Below, one piece after another: positions 1-6,662 of a stretch of 13,315 nt of DNA. The position numbers and the translations under genes are program-made. The stretch comes from DAIOFH01 sp036745875. Lineage in GTDB: Bacteria; Planctomycetota; SZUA-567. Location of the stretch: assembly GCA_036745875.1 (NCBI GenBank), contig DAIOFH010000111.1, forward strand, positions 1-13,315. Direction: 5' to 3'. Below the pieces are notes generated by a model. That model ran no database searches, was not told the DNA's origin, and saw only the letters and a program-made list of their open reading frames with translations. How positions within the stretch are numbered: position 1 is the stretch's first letter; every line of letters starts with the position of its first letter.

Positions 1-26
1 TTAATCTTCATCCAAAAAGTGACCGA

Positions 27-65
27 AAACATAAAAGCCGCCTTTTACAGGCGGCTTTTATGTTT
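27..65. terminator. Bidirectional intrinsic terminator downstream of the RmlD-like gene
   Basis: Positions 27-42 pair perfectly with 50-65 (16 bp) around a 7-nt loop. The core is GCCGCC/GGCGGC, flanked by AAAA and TTTT runs, so both strands give a GC stem followed by a U-rich tract. It lies 22 nt beyond the stop codon of the leftward reductase gene and would end that transcript. It could also end a rightward transcript from outside the window. Bases 1-26 hold nothing I can assign. Confidence 0.85.
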
Positions 66-87
66 GTTAGTAAAAAACTTCCCCGAC

Positions 88-963
88 TCAAGAATCAACC
101 TGCCGTATGTCGGCGAGAACTTCCGACAAGCCGCGAATATGCGGGCCATCATGGGAACGGTATAGTGAGGTGTCCAGTGAAGAGTCGAAGGGTCGCGTGT
201 CTTCATTTTCCGACTGGCCTGCATTGACGACCAGGCTCGGGTCGAACCCGTATTGCTTGCCCAGCGCGCGGGCAAAATCCGCCTTGGTCTGGCTCTCGCC
301 GGATGAGAGGTGGATTATACCTGCCATGTCCTTTTCTATGCAGAATGCCAATGCCTTGGCTATATCCTCTGCCAAGGTATAATGGCGCACCAGTTTGTTT
401 TCGACCGGGAAGGGTTTTCCCGCCTTGAATTTGTCTATAAAGCCCATGAGCGGACTCTTTGCATCGTCCGGATCGTTGCTCCAAAGGGCCGGAATACGGG
501 CGATGAGATGTTTCTCCACCGCCTTGGCCGCATATTCACCCGCCAGCTTGCTTCTACCATAGACGTTGATGGGTTGTGGGTTGCATTGTTCCCGGTATGG
601 GGCGGCTGTGCCCGGAAAAACATAATCGGTGGAAATATAGACAAGCTTCGTGCCGTTTGACGCGCAGCAGTCGGCTACATACTCAACCGCCACGGAATTT
701 ATCCGGTAGGCGCGCTCGCGGTTGTTCAGGCATTCTTCCGGATTGCGGATCGCCGCCGAATGGACGACATGAGTATAGTCCTTGCCGTGCAGAGCGGCGC
801 GGATCGACCTTTCATCCTCGAGGTCGATAGGGGCGGTCCGCGTTCCGTCCTGCGCCGGGGCGCTATGCACTGCCGCCGTCACTTCGGCGAACGCCGAGAG
901 TTCCCGCACTATACAGCTTCCCAAAAGACCGGTTCCGCCGGTAACGAAAACTTTCATTGACAT
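88..963 (-). CDS. RmlD-like NAD(P)-dependent sugar-nucleotide reductase (extended SDR family)
   Basis: A protein of 292 aa, usual length for the RmlD (dTDP-4-dehydrorhamnose reductase) family of extended short-chain dehydrogenases. The N-terminus has the Rossmann dinucleotide motif GGTGLLG (residues 9-15). YISTDYVF (about 109-116) supplies the catalytic Ser/Thr region, and YGRSK (135-139) is the YxxxK catalytic pair. The family reduces a 4-keto-6-deoxy nucleotide sugar in the cytoplasm for cell-surface polysaccharide. No other rhamnose genes (rmlA/B/C) lie here, so the true substrate is open; MAT2B-like members share these motifs. Start: ATG at 963 has GGAG at 6-nt spacing; a second ATG at 957 (MKVFVTGG) forms an ATGA overlap with the upstream stop and is nearly as good. 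The gene overlaps the acetyltransferase gene by 10 nt, so the two are probably translationally coupled. Confidence 0.85.
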   Translation of the reverse strand: MSMKVFVTGGTGLLGSCIVRELSAFAEVTAAVHSAPAQDGTRTAPIDLEDERSIRAALHGKDYTHVVHSAAIRNPEECLNNRERAYRINSVAVEYVADCCASNGTKLVYISTDYVFPGTAAPYREQCNPQPINVYGRSKLAGEYAAKAVEKHLIARIPALWSNDPDDAKSPLMGFIDKFKAGKPFPVENKLVRHYTLAEDIAKALAFCIEKDMAGIIHLSSGESQTKADFARALGKQYGFDPSLVVNAGQSENEDTRPFDSSLDTSLYRSHDGPHIRGLSEVLADIRQVDS

Positions 964-1400
964 GGCTTGCTCCACACTCCCAGTGGGTAGTCGTCTGACG
1001 CAGGGTCTGTTCCAAGAAAACCGGCATCAGTGAGAATCTCGCCAAGGATTTCGCCGCCTTTGTCGATCGAAAGGGAAACGACCTTACAACCCTTTTCCTT
1101 TGCCGCCTTGACAAGCTCCTTGAGAATCCACTCAGTCAGGCCAAGCCCTTTTTGTCCTCTGGGAATGGCTACCGCCTTGATTTCCGCCTTTCCAGCCGAC
1201 ACACTCATCCATGCCGCACCCGAGAGGGTGCCGTTGAGCCATACCCCCCATCCAAGGCTTGGCAGGGGCGTAGTGAGCTTGTCCGTACCGAAAGATTCCG
1301 TGCCCGGATCATCGACGCTGGAGACTCCCGCGATACCAAGGGCGAGGTCCACGTCGTCCGCTTGCAGCGGTCGCAACGATAAGGGGTCTGCGTCTGGCAT
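954..1400 (-). CDS. GNAT-family N-acetyltransferase-like protein
   Basis: A protein of 148 aa with the size and layout of single-domain GNAT acetyltransferases, which move acetyl from acetyl-CoA to an amine. The beta4-alpha3 acetyl-CoA region is visible as IKAVAIPRGQKGLGL followed by a helix (about residues 74-97), then strand KVVSLSID. The usual Q/RxxGxG/A pattern is imperfect (GQKGLG), so activity is not certain. A Trp-rich strand pair (WGVWLNG, AAWMSV) precedes it, as in the family's central sheet. Start: ATG at 1400 has GGGGA about 7 nt upstream; the longer reading back to 1439 has no ribosome site. It is the first gene of a two-gene leftward unit and overlaps the RmlD-like gene. The acceptor substrate cannot be told; a sugar nucleotide is tempting given the neighbour, but this is only inference. 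Confidence 0.7.
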   Translation of the reverse strand: MPDADPLSLRPLQADDVDLALGIAGVSSVDDPGTESFGTDKLTTPLPSLGWGVWLNGTLSGAAWMSVSAGKAEIKAVAIPRGQKGLGLTEWILKELVKAAKEKGCKVVSLSIDKGGEILGEILTDAGFLGTDPASDDYPLGVWSKPCQ

Positions 1401-1437
1401 TGTATATCCCCGAATTAAAGTAGCAATGAACATTACC

Positions 1438-1466
1438 ATTGTATTTTTGCCATGTTATGGGTTTAA
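1438..1466 (-). promoter_or_regulatory. Candidate sigma-70-type promoter for the acetyltransferase-reductase unit
   Basis: On the minus strand TTAAAC (1466-1461) is followed by a 17-nt spacer and TACAAT (1443-1438). The -10 matches 5 of 6 consensus positions, the -35 only 3 of 6. Transcription would begin near 1431, leaving a short leader with the GGGGA ribosome site. The 149-nt gap between the divergent genes (1401-1549) is AT-rich and must also carry the rightward hisD promoter, for which I see only poor candidates such as TATATA at 1478-1483. Confidence 0.3.
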
Positions 1467-1549
1467 TATTTTTATTCTATATAAAAGCCTTGGCATGGCA
1501 AAGCTTTTTGCCTTCGCTTTTTTTTCACTCTCATGAGGGGTAATGCATC

Positions 1550-2857
1550 ATGCTTGAAGTAAGACCGTTCAGCAAAAGCGATCCGCGTTTTCTGGATATC
1601 ATCAATCGCGCTGAGGATATGGATGAGGAAATCGGCGGACGGGCGGGGGAGATTGTCAAATCGATACGCAAAAACGGCGAACCGAGCCTTCTCGAATACA
1701 TTTGCCGCTTCGACGCCGAGATCTCAGGCCTCGACTCCCTCGCGGTCACCCAGGAAGAATTTGACGCGGCGAAAAAGTCGGTCTCCGATTCATTCCTTGC
1801 AGCAATTTCCCTCGCGCGCGTCAATGTCCGCAAATTCCACGAATACCAGAGACGCCAAGGATATATCCATGACGATGGCGACGGTGTTCGACTGGCTAAG
1901 AGGGTCATTCCCCTTTCGAAGGTCGGTGTTTATTGCCCTGCCGGGACCGCCCCGCTGTTTTCGTCGATGATAATGAATGTCGTACCGGCGCAGATCGCCG
2001 GAGTCAAGAAGATCGTCGCCGCCATACCGCCACGGCGTGACGGCTCGATCGACCCCTACATGCTGGCTACTGCCAAAATGCTGGAACTGGACAATGTCTA
2101 TAAAATGGGCGGCGCCCATGCCATCGCCGCCATGGCCTATGGCTGCGGCTCGGTTGACAAGGTTGACAAGATAGTCGGTCCCGGCAACGCCTACGTTGCC
2201 GCCGCCAAACGCCTGGTCTTCGGCACCGTAGGGATCGACAGCGTGGCGGGACCGTCAGAGATAGTGGTCATCGCCGACGAAACGGCAAACGCCAAGTTCA
2301 TCGCGGCAGACCTCCTGTCCCAGGTAGAGCATGGTTCCGGTTACGAAGCTGGCGTTGTTTTTGCTACCGACAGGATGCTTGCTGAAGCCATCCGCATCGA
2401 GGCGGGCAGAATGCTGGAGCGCCTCGACAGGAACAAAGCCATTGAAAAAGCGCTCTCCCGCTACGGTGCGATCTTTATCTGCCGTGATGTGATGGAGGCT
2501 GTCGACGCCTCGAACGCCATCGCCCCCGAACACCTGGAGCTGCACACAAAGGATAATGAATCACTCCTTGGCGAGGTGGAAAACGCCGGGGCTGTTTTCA
2601 TGGGCGCATGGTCATCGGAGCCAGTAGGCGATTATTTTGCCGGTACCAACCACGTACTGCCGACCGGCGGCGCGGCGCGTTTTTCCTCAAGCCTTGGCGT
2701 CGCCGATTTTGTCAAGGACATCTCCGTCATCGAATACACGGCGGAGCGCCTGCAAAAAACCGGTCGCCATATCATGTTGATGGCCGAGACGGAAGGCCTG
2801 ACCGGCCACGCCAACGCCATCCGTACAAGGATGGAATATTTGGAAGGCAACAGGTAA
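1550..2857 (+). CDS. hisD: Histidinol dehydrogenase
   Basis: Catalyses the last two steps of histidine synthesis, oxidising L-histidinol through histidinal to L-histidine with 2 NAD+ and a bound Zn2+, in the cytoplasm. The 435-aa length is typical. The residues known from E. coli HisD are all in place: Zn ligands Gln258 and His261 (SQVEHG), Asp361 (GDYFAG) and His420 (GLTGHA), and the catalytic pair Glu327-His328 (IAPEHLELH). GPGNAYVAAAKR (210-221) and AGPSEIVVIAD (233-243) are signature stretches. The ATG at 1550 has a strong GAGGGG ribosome site about 8 nt upstream. The gene stands alone, not in a his operon: divergent from the acetyltransferase gene and closed by its own terminator. I looked for a histidine-rich leader peptide as in his attenuation and saw none. 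Confidence 0.97.
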   Translation: MLEVRPFSKSDPRFLDIINRAEDMDEEIGGRAGEIVKSIRKNGEPSLLEYICRFDAEISGLDSLAVTQEEFDAAKKSVSDSFLAAISLARVNVRKFHEYQRRQGYIHDDGDGVRLAKRVIPLSKVGVYCPAGTAPLFSSMIMNVVPAQIAGVKKIVAAIPPRRDGSIDPYMLATAKMLELDNVYKMGGAHAIAAMAYGCGSVDKVDKIVGPGNAYVAAAKRLVFGTVGIDSVAGPSEIVVIADETANAKFIAADLLSQVEHGSGYEAGVVFATDRMLAEAIRIEAGRMLERLDRNKAIEKALSRYGAIFICRDVMEAVDASNAIAPEHLELHTKDNESLLGEVENAGAVFMGAWSSEPVGDYFAGTNHVLPTGGAARFSSSLGVADFVKDISVIEYTAERLQKTGRHIMLMAETEGLTGHANAIRTRMEYLEGNR

Positions 2858-2901
2858 GAGGATTCCAAACTTCGATTTTCCCAAACATATTACTTTTCCA
2901 C

Positions 2902-2935
2902 AAAACACCCTGACGCCGAGCGCAGGGTGTTTTTT
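2902..2935. terminator. Shared bidirectional terminator between hisD and ptsI
   Basis: AAAACACCCTG (2902-2912) pairs with CAGGGTGTTTT (2923-2933) over an 11-bp stem with a 10-nt loop, followed by TTTTTT on the plus strand. On the minus strand the stem is also followed by U residues. It sits between two converging genes and can end both hisD and ptsI transcripts. Confidence 0.88.
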
Positions 2936-2963
2936 CATCTCCCTTGGTGCATGCCTGTTTGGC

Positions 2964-4715
2964 TTATACTTTCAGCCCATCGTACAGGCCGCTGACCGCG
3001 CCGCGCAGGCAGTTCCTTACATCGCGGGAGGATGAAAGCTGCATGACGCTGTCGGCTGTTTTGCGCGCCAGGTCGAGTGAGGCGTGTCGGATGATCTTTT
3101 TCACTTCCGGAACTTGCGGCGGGCTGACGGAGAAATTCCTCAGGCCGAGTCCGAGGAGAAAAAGGACGAACAGAGGATCTCCGGCCATCTCGCCGCACAT
3201 GCTTACCGGCACGTGGCGGCTTTGGGCGTTTTCGATGATGTATTTCAGCGTCCGCATAACTGCCGGGTGGTCGGCACGGAACAGGTGCGCGACCTGTTCG
3301 TTCGTTCTGTCGACAGCCAACAGGTATTGGATAAGGTCGTTGGTGCCGATGGAGAAGAAGTCGCAGATATCACAGTACTGGTCTATAGTCAGTGCGACAG
3401 ACGGCACCTCCACCATGATTCCGACCTTCATGTCGGGATCGAAAGGTTTGCCCTCGTCAGAGAGGCGCTCCTGGATGCTCCTGACGATGCGCATCACTTT
3501 CTGTACCTCTTCGCGGTTGGAAATCATCGGAATCATCATTTTGACTTCGCCAAGCGCGGAAGCGCGGCAGATCGCCCGTATTTGGCTGCGGAAAATATCC
3601 GGATGCTCAAGGCAATAGCGTATCGCGCGGCAACCAAGTCCTGGATTCTTTTCCACGGAGAAATGGTCTTTCTCCTGGAGATGAAATGCCTTGTCTGAAC
3701 CGAGGTCAAGGGTGCGGATGGTTACGGGTTTTCCTGCCATCGACTTGACGACTTGGGCATAGGCTGCATAGTGCGTTTCCTCGTCCGGTATACCCTGGCT
3801 TTCCAGATAGATGAATTCGGTGCGGTACAGGCCGACGCCGTCTGCACTGTTGCGGATGACGGATTCCGTTTCCTGCGGGAATTCGATATTGCCTTGGACA
3901 TGGACACGGCAGCCGTCGAGGGTTACTGCAGGCTGGCTGGCTTCGGAAAGAAGCTCGGCCCCGAACTTGATGTAGTCGGACTGGTGTTTTTCGTAGGTCC
4001 GCTTGGTGCTTTCCTGTGGTTGGATAATAATTATTCCGCGGCTGCCGTCCAGGATGATCTCGGTGCCCGGTTTGACAGTGTCCGAAACGGAACCGAGGCC
4101 GACGACGGCGGGGATCTCCCGCGCGCGCGCGACAATTGCCGTGTGGCCGGTGGTGCCGCCGATGTCCGTGGCGAAGCCGAGGATATGCTCGCGGTTCATG
4201 CCTGCAGTCTGGGAAGGCGTGAGGTCATGGGCGATGACAATCACCTCGCGGGTCAGGGCGTGCAGCTCTTCGTAATGCTTTCCGAGGATCGCCTTGAGGA
4301 GGCGGCGTTCGATGTCCTGGATATCGTTGATGCGGGGATTGAGGAACGGTTTTCCCTTGAGTCCCCTGACGTATTCGCCGATGGTGCATTGGACGGCGTA
4401 TTCGGCTGTCATGCGGTTTCGTTGGATGCGGCGTAGGACTTCGTTGTGAAGGGACGGATCGGAAAGAATGAGGATATGCGCCTCGAAAATGGAGCCGACA
4501 TCCTGCATCGCTTCTGATTGAACGTGGTTTTTCAGATCTTCTATTTCCGCCTGGGCGACCTGGACCGCTTGTTGGAAGCGTTCGACTTCAGCAGGGATTA
4601 GTTCTTCATCGGGAAGGTACGAGGGAGGTAATTTTGTCTCGGTGGAGCCGAGTACATACGCTGGACCTATTGCAATGCCTTGTGATACCGGAATGCCGCG
4701 GATAATTGTTTCCAT
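2964..4715 (-). CDS. ptsI: Phosphoenolpyruvate-protein phosphotransferase (PTS Enzyme I)
   Basis: First enzyme of the sugar phosphotransferase system: it autophosphorylates on histidine from PEP and passes the phosphate to HPr, in the cytoplasm. The 583-aa length is normal. Domains in order: N-terminal HPr-binding helices (about 1-140); phosphohistidine domain with active-site His191 in GGTTGHTAIVARAREIPAVVG; PEP-binding TIM barrel with GVGLYRTEF (Arg298), NPGLGCRAIR (357-366), MVEVP (434-438), FSIGTNDLIQY (454-464) and the catalytic Cys507 in SMCGEMAGDP. All key residues are present, so it should be active. Start: ATG at 4715 gives the standard METIIRGIPVSQGIA beginning, although only a weak G-rich ribosome site precedes it; an in-frame TTG at 4724 is the alternative. 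There is no gene for HPr or an Enzyme II nearby. It has no GAF domain, so it is not the nitrogen-type EI-Ntr (PtsP). Confidence 0.96.
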   Translation of the reverse strand: METIIRGIPVSQGIAIGPAYVLGSTETKLPPSYLPDEELIPAEVERFQQAVQVAQAEIEDLKNHVQSEAMQDVGSIFEAHILILSDPSLHNEVLRRIQRNRMTAEYAVQCTIGEYVRGLKGKPFLNPRINDIQDIERRLLKAILGKHYEELHALTREVIVIAHDLTPSQTAGMNREHILGFATDIGGTTGHTAIVARAREIPAVVGLGSVSDTVKPGTEIILDGSRGIIIIQPQESTKRTYEKHQSDYIKFGAELLSEASQPAVTLDGCRVHVQGNIEFPQETESVIRNSADGVGLYRTEFIYLESQGIPDEETHYAAYAQVVKSMAGKPVTIRTLDLGSDKAFHLQEKDHFSVEKNPGLGCRAIRYCLEHPDIFRSQIRAICRASALGEVKMMIPMISNREEVQKVMRIVRSIQERLSDEGKPFDPDMKVGIMVEVPSVALTIDQYCDICDFFSIGTNDLIQYLLAVDRTNEQVAHLFRADHPAVMRTLKYIIENAQSRHVPVSMCGEMAGDPLFVLFLLGLGLRNFSVSPPQVPEVKKIIRHASLDLARKTADSVMQLSSSRDVRNCLRGAVSGLYDGLKV

Positions 4716-5033
4716 AGTTACCAACCGTTATGCTGAGTGTCATTATGCTGAAATCGTACTTGTAGGTTTTGCTAAACTACTCTCTATGTCGATAAAACCA
4801 AGCTTTATGCATTAGCCATTTTGTTAAACTGTTATACAATGTCCGGTTCGCAGCACAGAAGTTCCCGTGGCAGCTTTACTATAATATGGTTATATGTAAA
4901 AATGTCTAGCATTTTCTCCATGGTTATAATCTGTTCTTAGTCAGTGAATATGGGTGGAGAAAAGCGAGCTATCAATGAGCAAAGAAACATGGCACAATAG
5001 TAGGTGAAGACCTTTTATGTGTGAAGGCGGCGA
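4716..5033. other. 318-nt divergent intergenic region between ptsI and the membrane-protein gene
   Basis: AT-rich and without an ORF I can support. It must hold promoters for both flanking genes. On the plus strand TATAAT occurs exactly at 4880-4885 and 4925-4930, but neither has a recognisable -35 at 16-18 nt. The 9-mer ATGGTTATA occurs at 4886-4894 and again at 4920-4928, a direct repeat 34 nt apart that could be an operator or chance. No terminator-like hairpin or RNA gene was seen. Confidence 0.4.
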
Positions 5034-5993
5034 ATGCGTATTTTTCTGCAAACATTCCATATATTACTGCTTTACCTGCTTTTCGTGATAAGCGCGGCAA
5101 TGGCGGGAGGGCTGACTGCACTGAGCGTTGGTCAAGGACCGGCGGCGATGGCGGCCGGATTGTTTGTGATATTTAAAAATCTAATTATAATCTTATCCTT
5201 TCTGGCTGGAATTCTTCCTTTTGTCCTGGTCTCTGTCGCCAATTTGGTTATTGTATTTGCTTCGGGATATCGCTATTTGCGCTGGATGCGGTATCTGAAT
5301 CTCGGCATCAATTGCCTGGCTGCTATTTATTTCCTGTGGCTGTTCAAATGGGACAAGCTCGGGATAGGCCTTGCAGCCTTTTTGCTGGTGCTTGGCGTTC
5401 TGTCCCTTCTTCTTCCTAAAAAACCGAATATCCCTCTGACCCGAAGAGTGATATATTATCTTCAATACGGCACCTATCTTTTTGTCATGCTCCCGGTGTT
5501 CTGGCTTATTCTTACCATCGAGGGGCCGAATGCGGTTGCTGCTATCGGCACGGTGCTCTTCTTCCTTGGCCTTTGGCTGGTTTATTTTAACGGGAAGCTG
5601 ACTTTGCAAACCAGGGACAGCCTTTTTTCCTTCGGTTTTTACAAGCGGATGGCTATCTCCGGGGTGTTGTCGCTGGTCTGTGCCTTACTTCTCCCGATTT
5701 ACGGCGCTCCATTATTTCTCGGCTGGATTCTTATCGTGCAGCTGACAGAGGAGTCATTACTATATCCAGTTGTCATGCCCGTAGATAAAAGCAAATATTG
5801 GCATTTTGTCCGCATCTTGGGCCGTTTTCCAGAGGATGATGCTATCAATAACAAGGATAATTATGATGAAAACAAAAGAGAAGAAAAAGAAAGCGAACAA
5901 AATGAAGACGCCTGTAATGAGCGGCAAAACGATGAGGAGCGAGAAAGCCATGCCGAAACGCCGGAATTCGGCATTACGCGATGTGACGATTGA
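5034..5993 (+). CDS. Polytopic inner-membrane protein with a charged C-terminal tail, family not recognised
   Basis: A protein of 319 aa that I cannot place in a family. About seven or eight hydrophobic segments are visible: near residues 8-30, 42-78 (probably two), 87-104, 110-127, 143-162, 167-185 and 205-240 (one or two). They are linked by short basic loops such as RYLRWMR and KKPNIPLTRR. From about residue 267 the protein turns into a low-complexity hydrophilic tail rich in Asp, Glu, Asn and Lys (DDAINNKDNYDENKREEKE and onward), likely cytoplasmic or disordered. Start: ATG at 5034 follows AAGGCGG at about 6-nt spacing. The last 44 nt overlap rph in another frame, so the two genes are probably cotranscribed. 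The tail comes from a purine-rich stretch that is open in both frames, and an upstream frameshift that moved the true stop cannot be ruled out. Confidence 0.72.
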   Translation: MRIFLQTFHILLLYLLFVISAAMAGGLTALSVGQGPAAMAAGLFVIFKNLIIILSFLAGILPFVLVSVANLVIVFASGYRYLRWMRYLNLGINCLAAIYFLWLFKWDKLGIGLAAFLLVLGVLSLLLPKKPNIPLTRRVIYYLQYGTYLFVMLPVFWLILTIEGPNAVAAIGTVLFFLGLWLVYFNGKLTLQTRDSLFSFGFYKRMAISGVLSLVCALLLPIYGAPLFLGWILIVQLTEESLLYPVVMPVDKSKYWHFVRILGRFPEDDAINNKDNYDENKREEKESEQNEDACNERQNDEERESHAETPEFGITRCDD

Positions 5994-6651
5994 AACGCAC
6001 GTCAACATACATGCGGAAGGTTCGGCCTGCATAAGTATGGGGAACACCAAGGTGATCTGCACTGCAAGCGTTGAGACGCGCATTCCCGATTGGCTGAAGG
6101 GTAGGGGAAAAGGCTGGATCACGGCGGAATACGGAATGTTGCCCCGTTCGACTACATCCCGCATGCGGCGCGAGCGCGACAAGGCGTCTTCGCGTTCCCT
6201 TGAGATTAGTCGCTTGATCGGCAGAGCGCTTCGTGCGGCTGTCGATTTGGAGAAGCTGGGAGAAAGGCAGATCACCATCGACTGCGACGTCATCCAGGCG
6301 GATGGCGGTACCCGCACCGCCTCGATTACCGGCGGTATGGTTGCGCTGGCGATGGCTATTGATGGGTTGATCGCCTCGGGGGAGTTGAAGAAAAATCCTA
6401 TTATCAGTCCGGTCGCCGCCGTTAGCGTAGGTTTGATAGACGGCAAGGAAACGCTTGATCTGGATTATGAGTTGGACAGCAACGCCGAAGTCGACATGAA
6501 TGTCGCCATGAATGCGCGCGGCGAGTTCATAGAAGTACAGGCGTCCGCCGAGGGCGGCCGTTTTACCAGAAAACAGTTGAACAAGCTGGAGGACCTGGCA
6601 GCCGCAGGCATCAGGAAACTGCTTTTAGCTCAGAAAAAGGCGCTGAAGTAA
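5950..6651 (+). CDS. rph: Ribonuclease PH
   Basis: Phosphate-dependent 3'-to-5' exoribonuclease that trims tRNA 3' ends and other RNAs, releasing nucleoside diphosphates; known members form hexamers in the cytoplasm. The 233-aa length is close to the usual 238 or so. Family blocks seen: HAEGSACISMGNTKVICTAS (21-40), KGRGKGWITAEYGMLPRST (50-68), the phosphate-binding GGTRTASITGG (119-129), and the catalytic acidic motif LDSNAEVDMN (175-184). The start chosen, ATG at 5950 (MPKRRNSALRDV), lines up with the family N-terminus and has GAGGAG 10 nt upstream. The frame stays open upstream to 5806 with several ATGs, but that stretch is Lys-rich and unlike any RNase PH. It overlaps the membrane-protein gene by 44 nt. 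Its common partner rdgB is not downstream; an unrelated operon converges instead. Confidence 0.94.
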   Translation: MPKRRNSALRDVTIETHVNIHAEGSACISMGNTKVICTASVETRIPDWLKGRGKGWITAEYGMLPRSTTSRMRRERDKASSRSLEISRLIGRALRAAVDLEKLGERQITIDCDVIQADGGTRTASITGGMVALAMAIDGLIASGELKKNPIISPVAAVSVGLIDGKETLDLDYELDSNAEVDMNVAMNARGEFIEVQASAEGGRFTRKQLNKLEDLAAAGIRKLLLAQKKALK

Positions 6652-6662
6652 TAATTACAGTA

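Noticed and set aside
1030..1536. Rightward open frame opposite the acetyltransferase gene
   Set aside because: It spans the acetyltransferase and the divergent promoter region, lacks a good ribosome site and has low-complexity composition; the minus-strand gene is better supported.
1401..1549. Histidine attenuator or leader peptide before hisD
   Set aside because: No short ORF with a run of histidine codons and no attenuator hairpin are present in the gap.
3753..4436. Rightward open frame opposite ptsI
   Set aside because: Shadow of ptsI, whose catalytic motifs are all on the minus strand.
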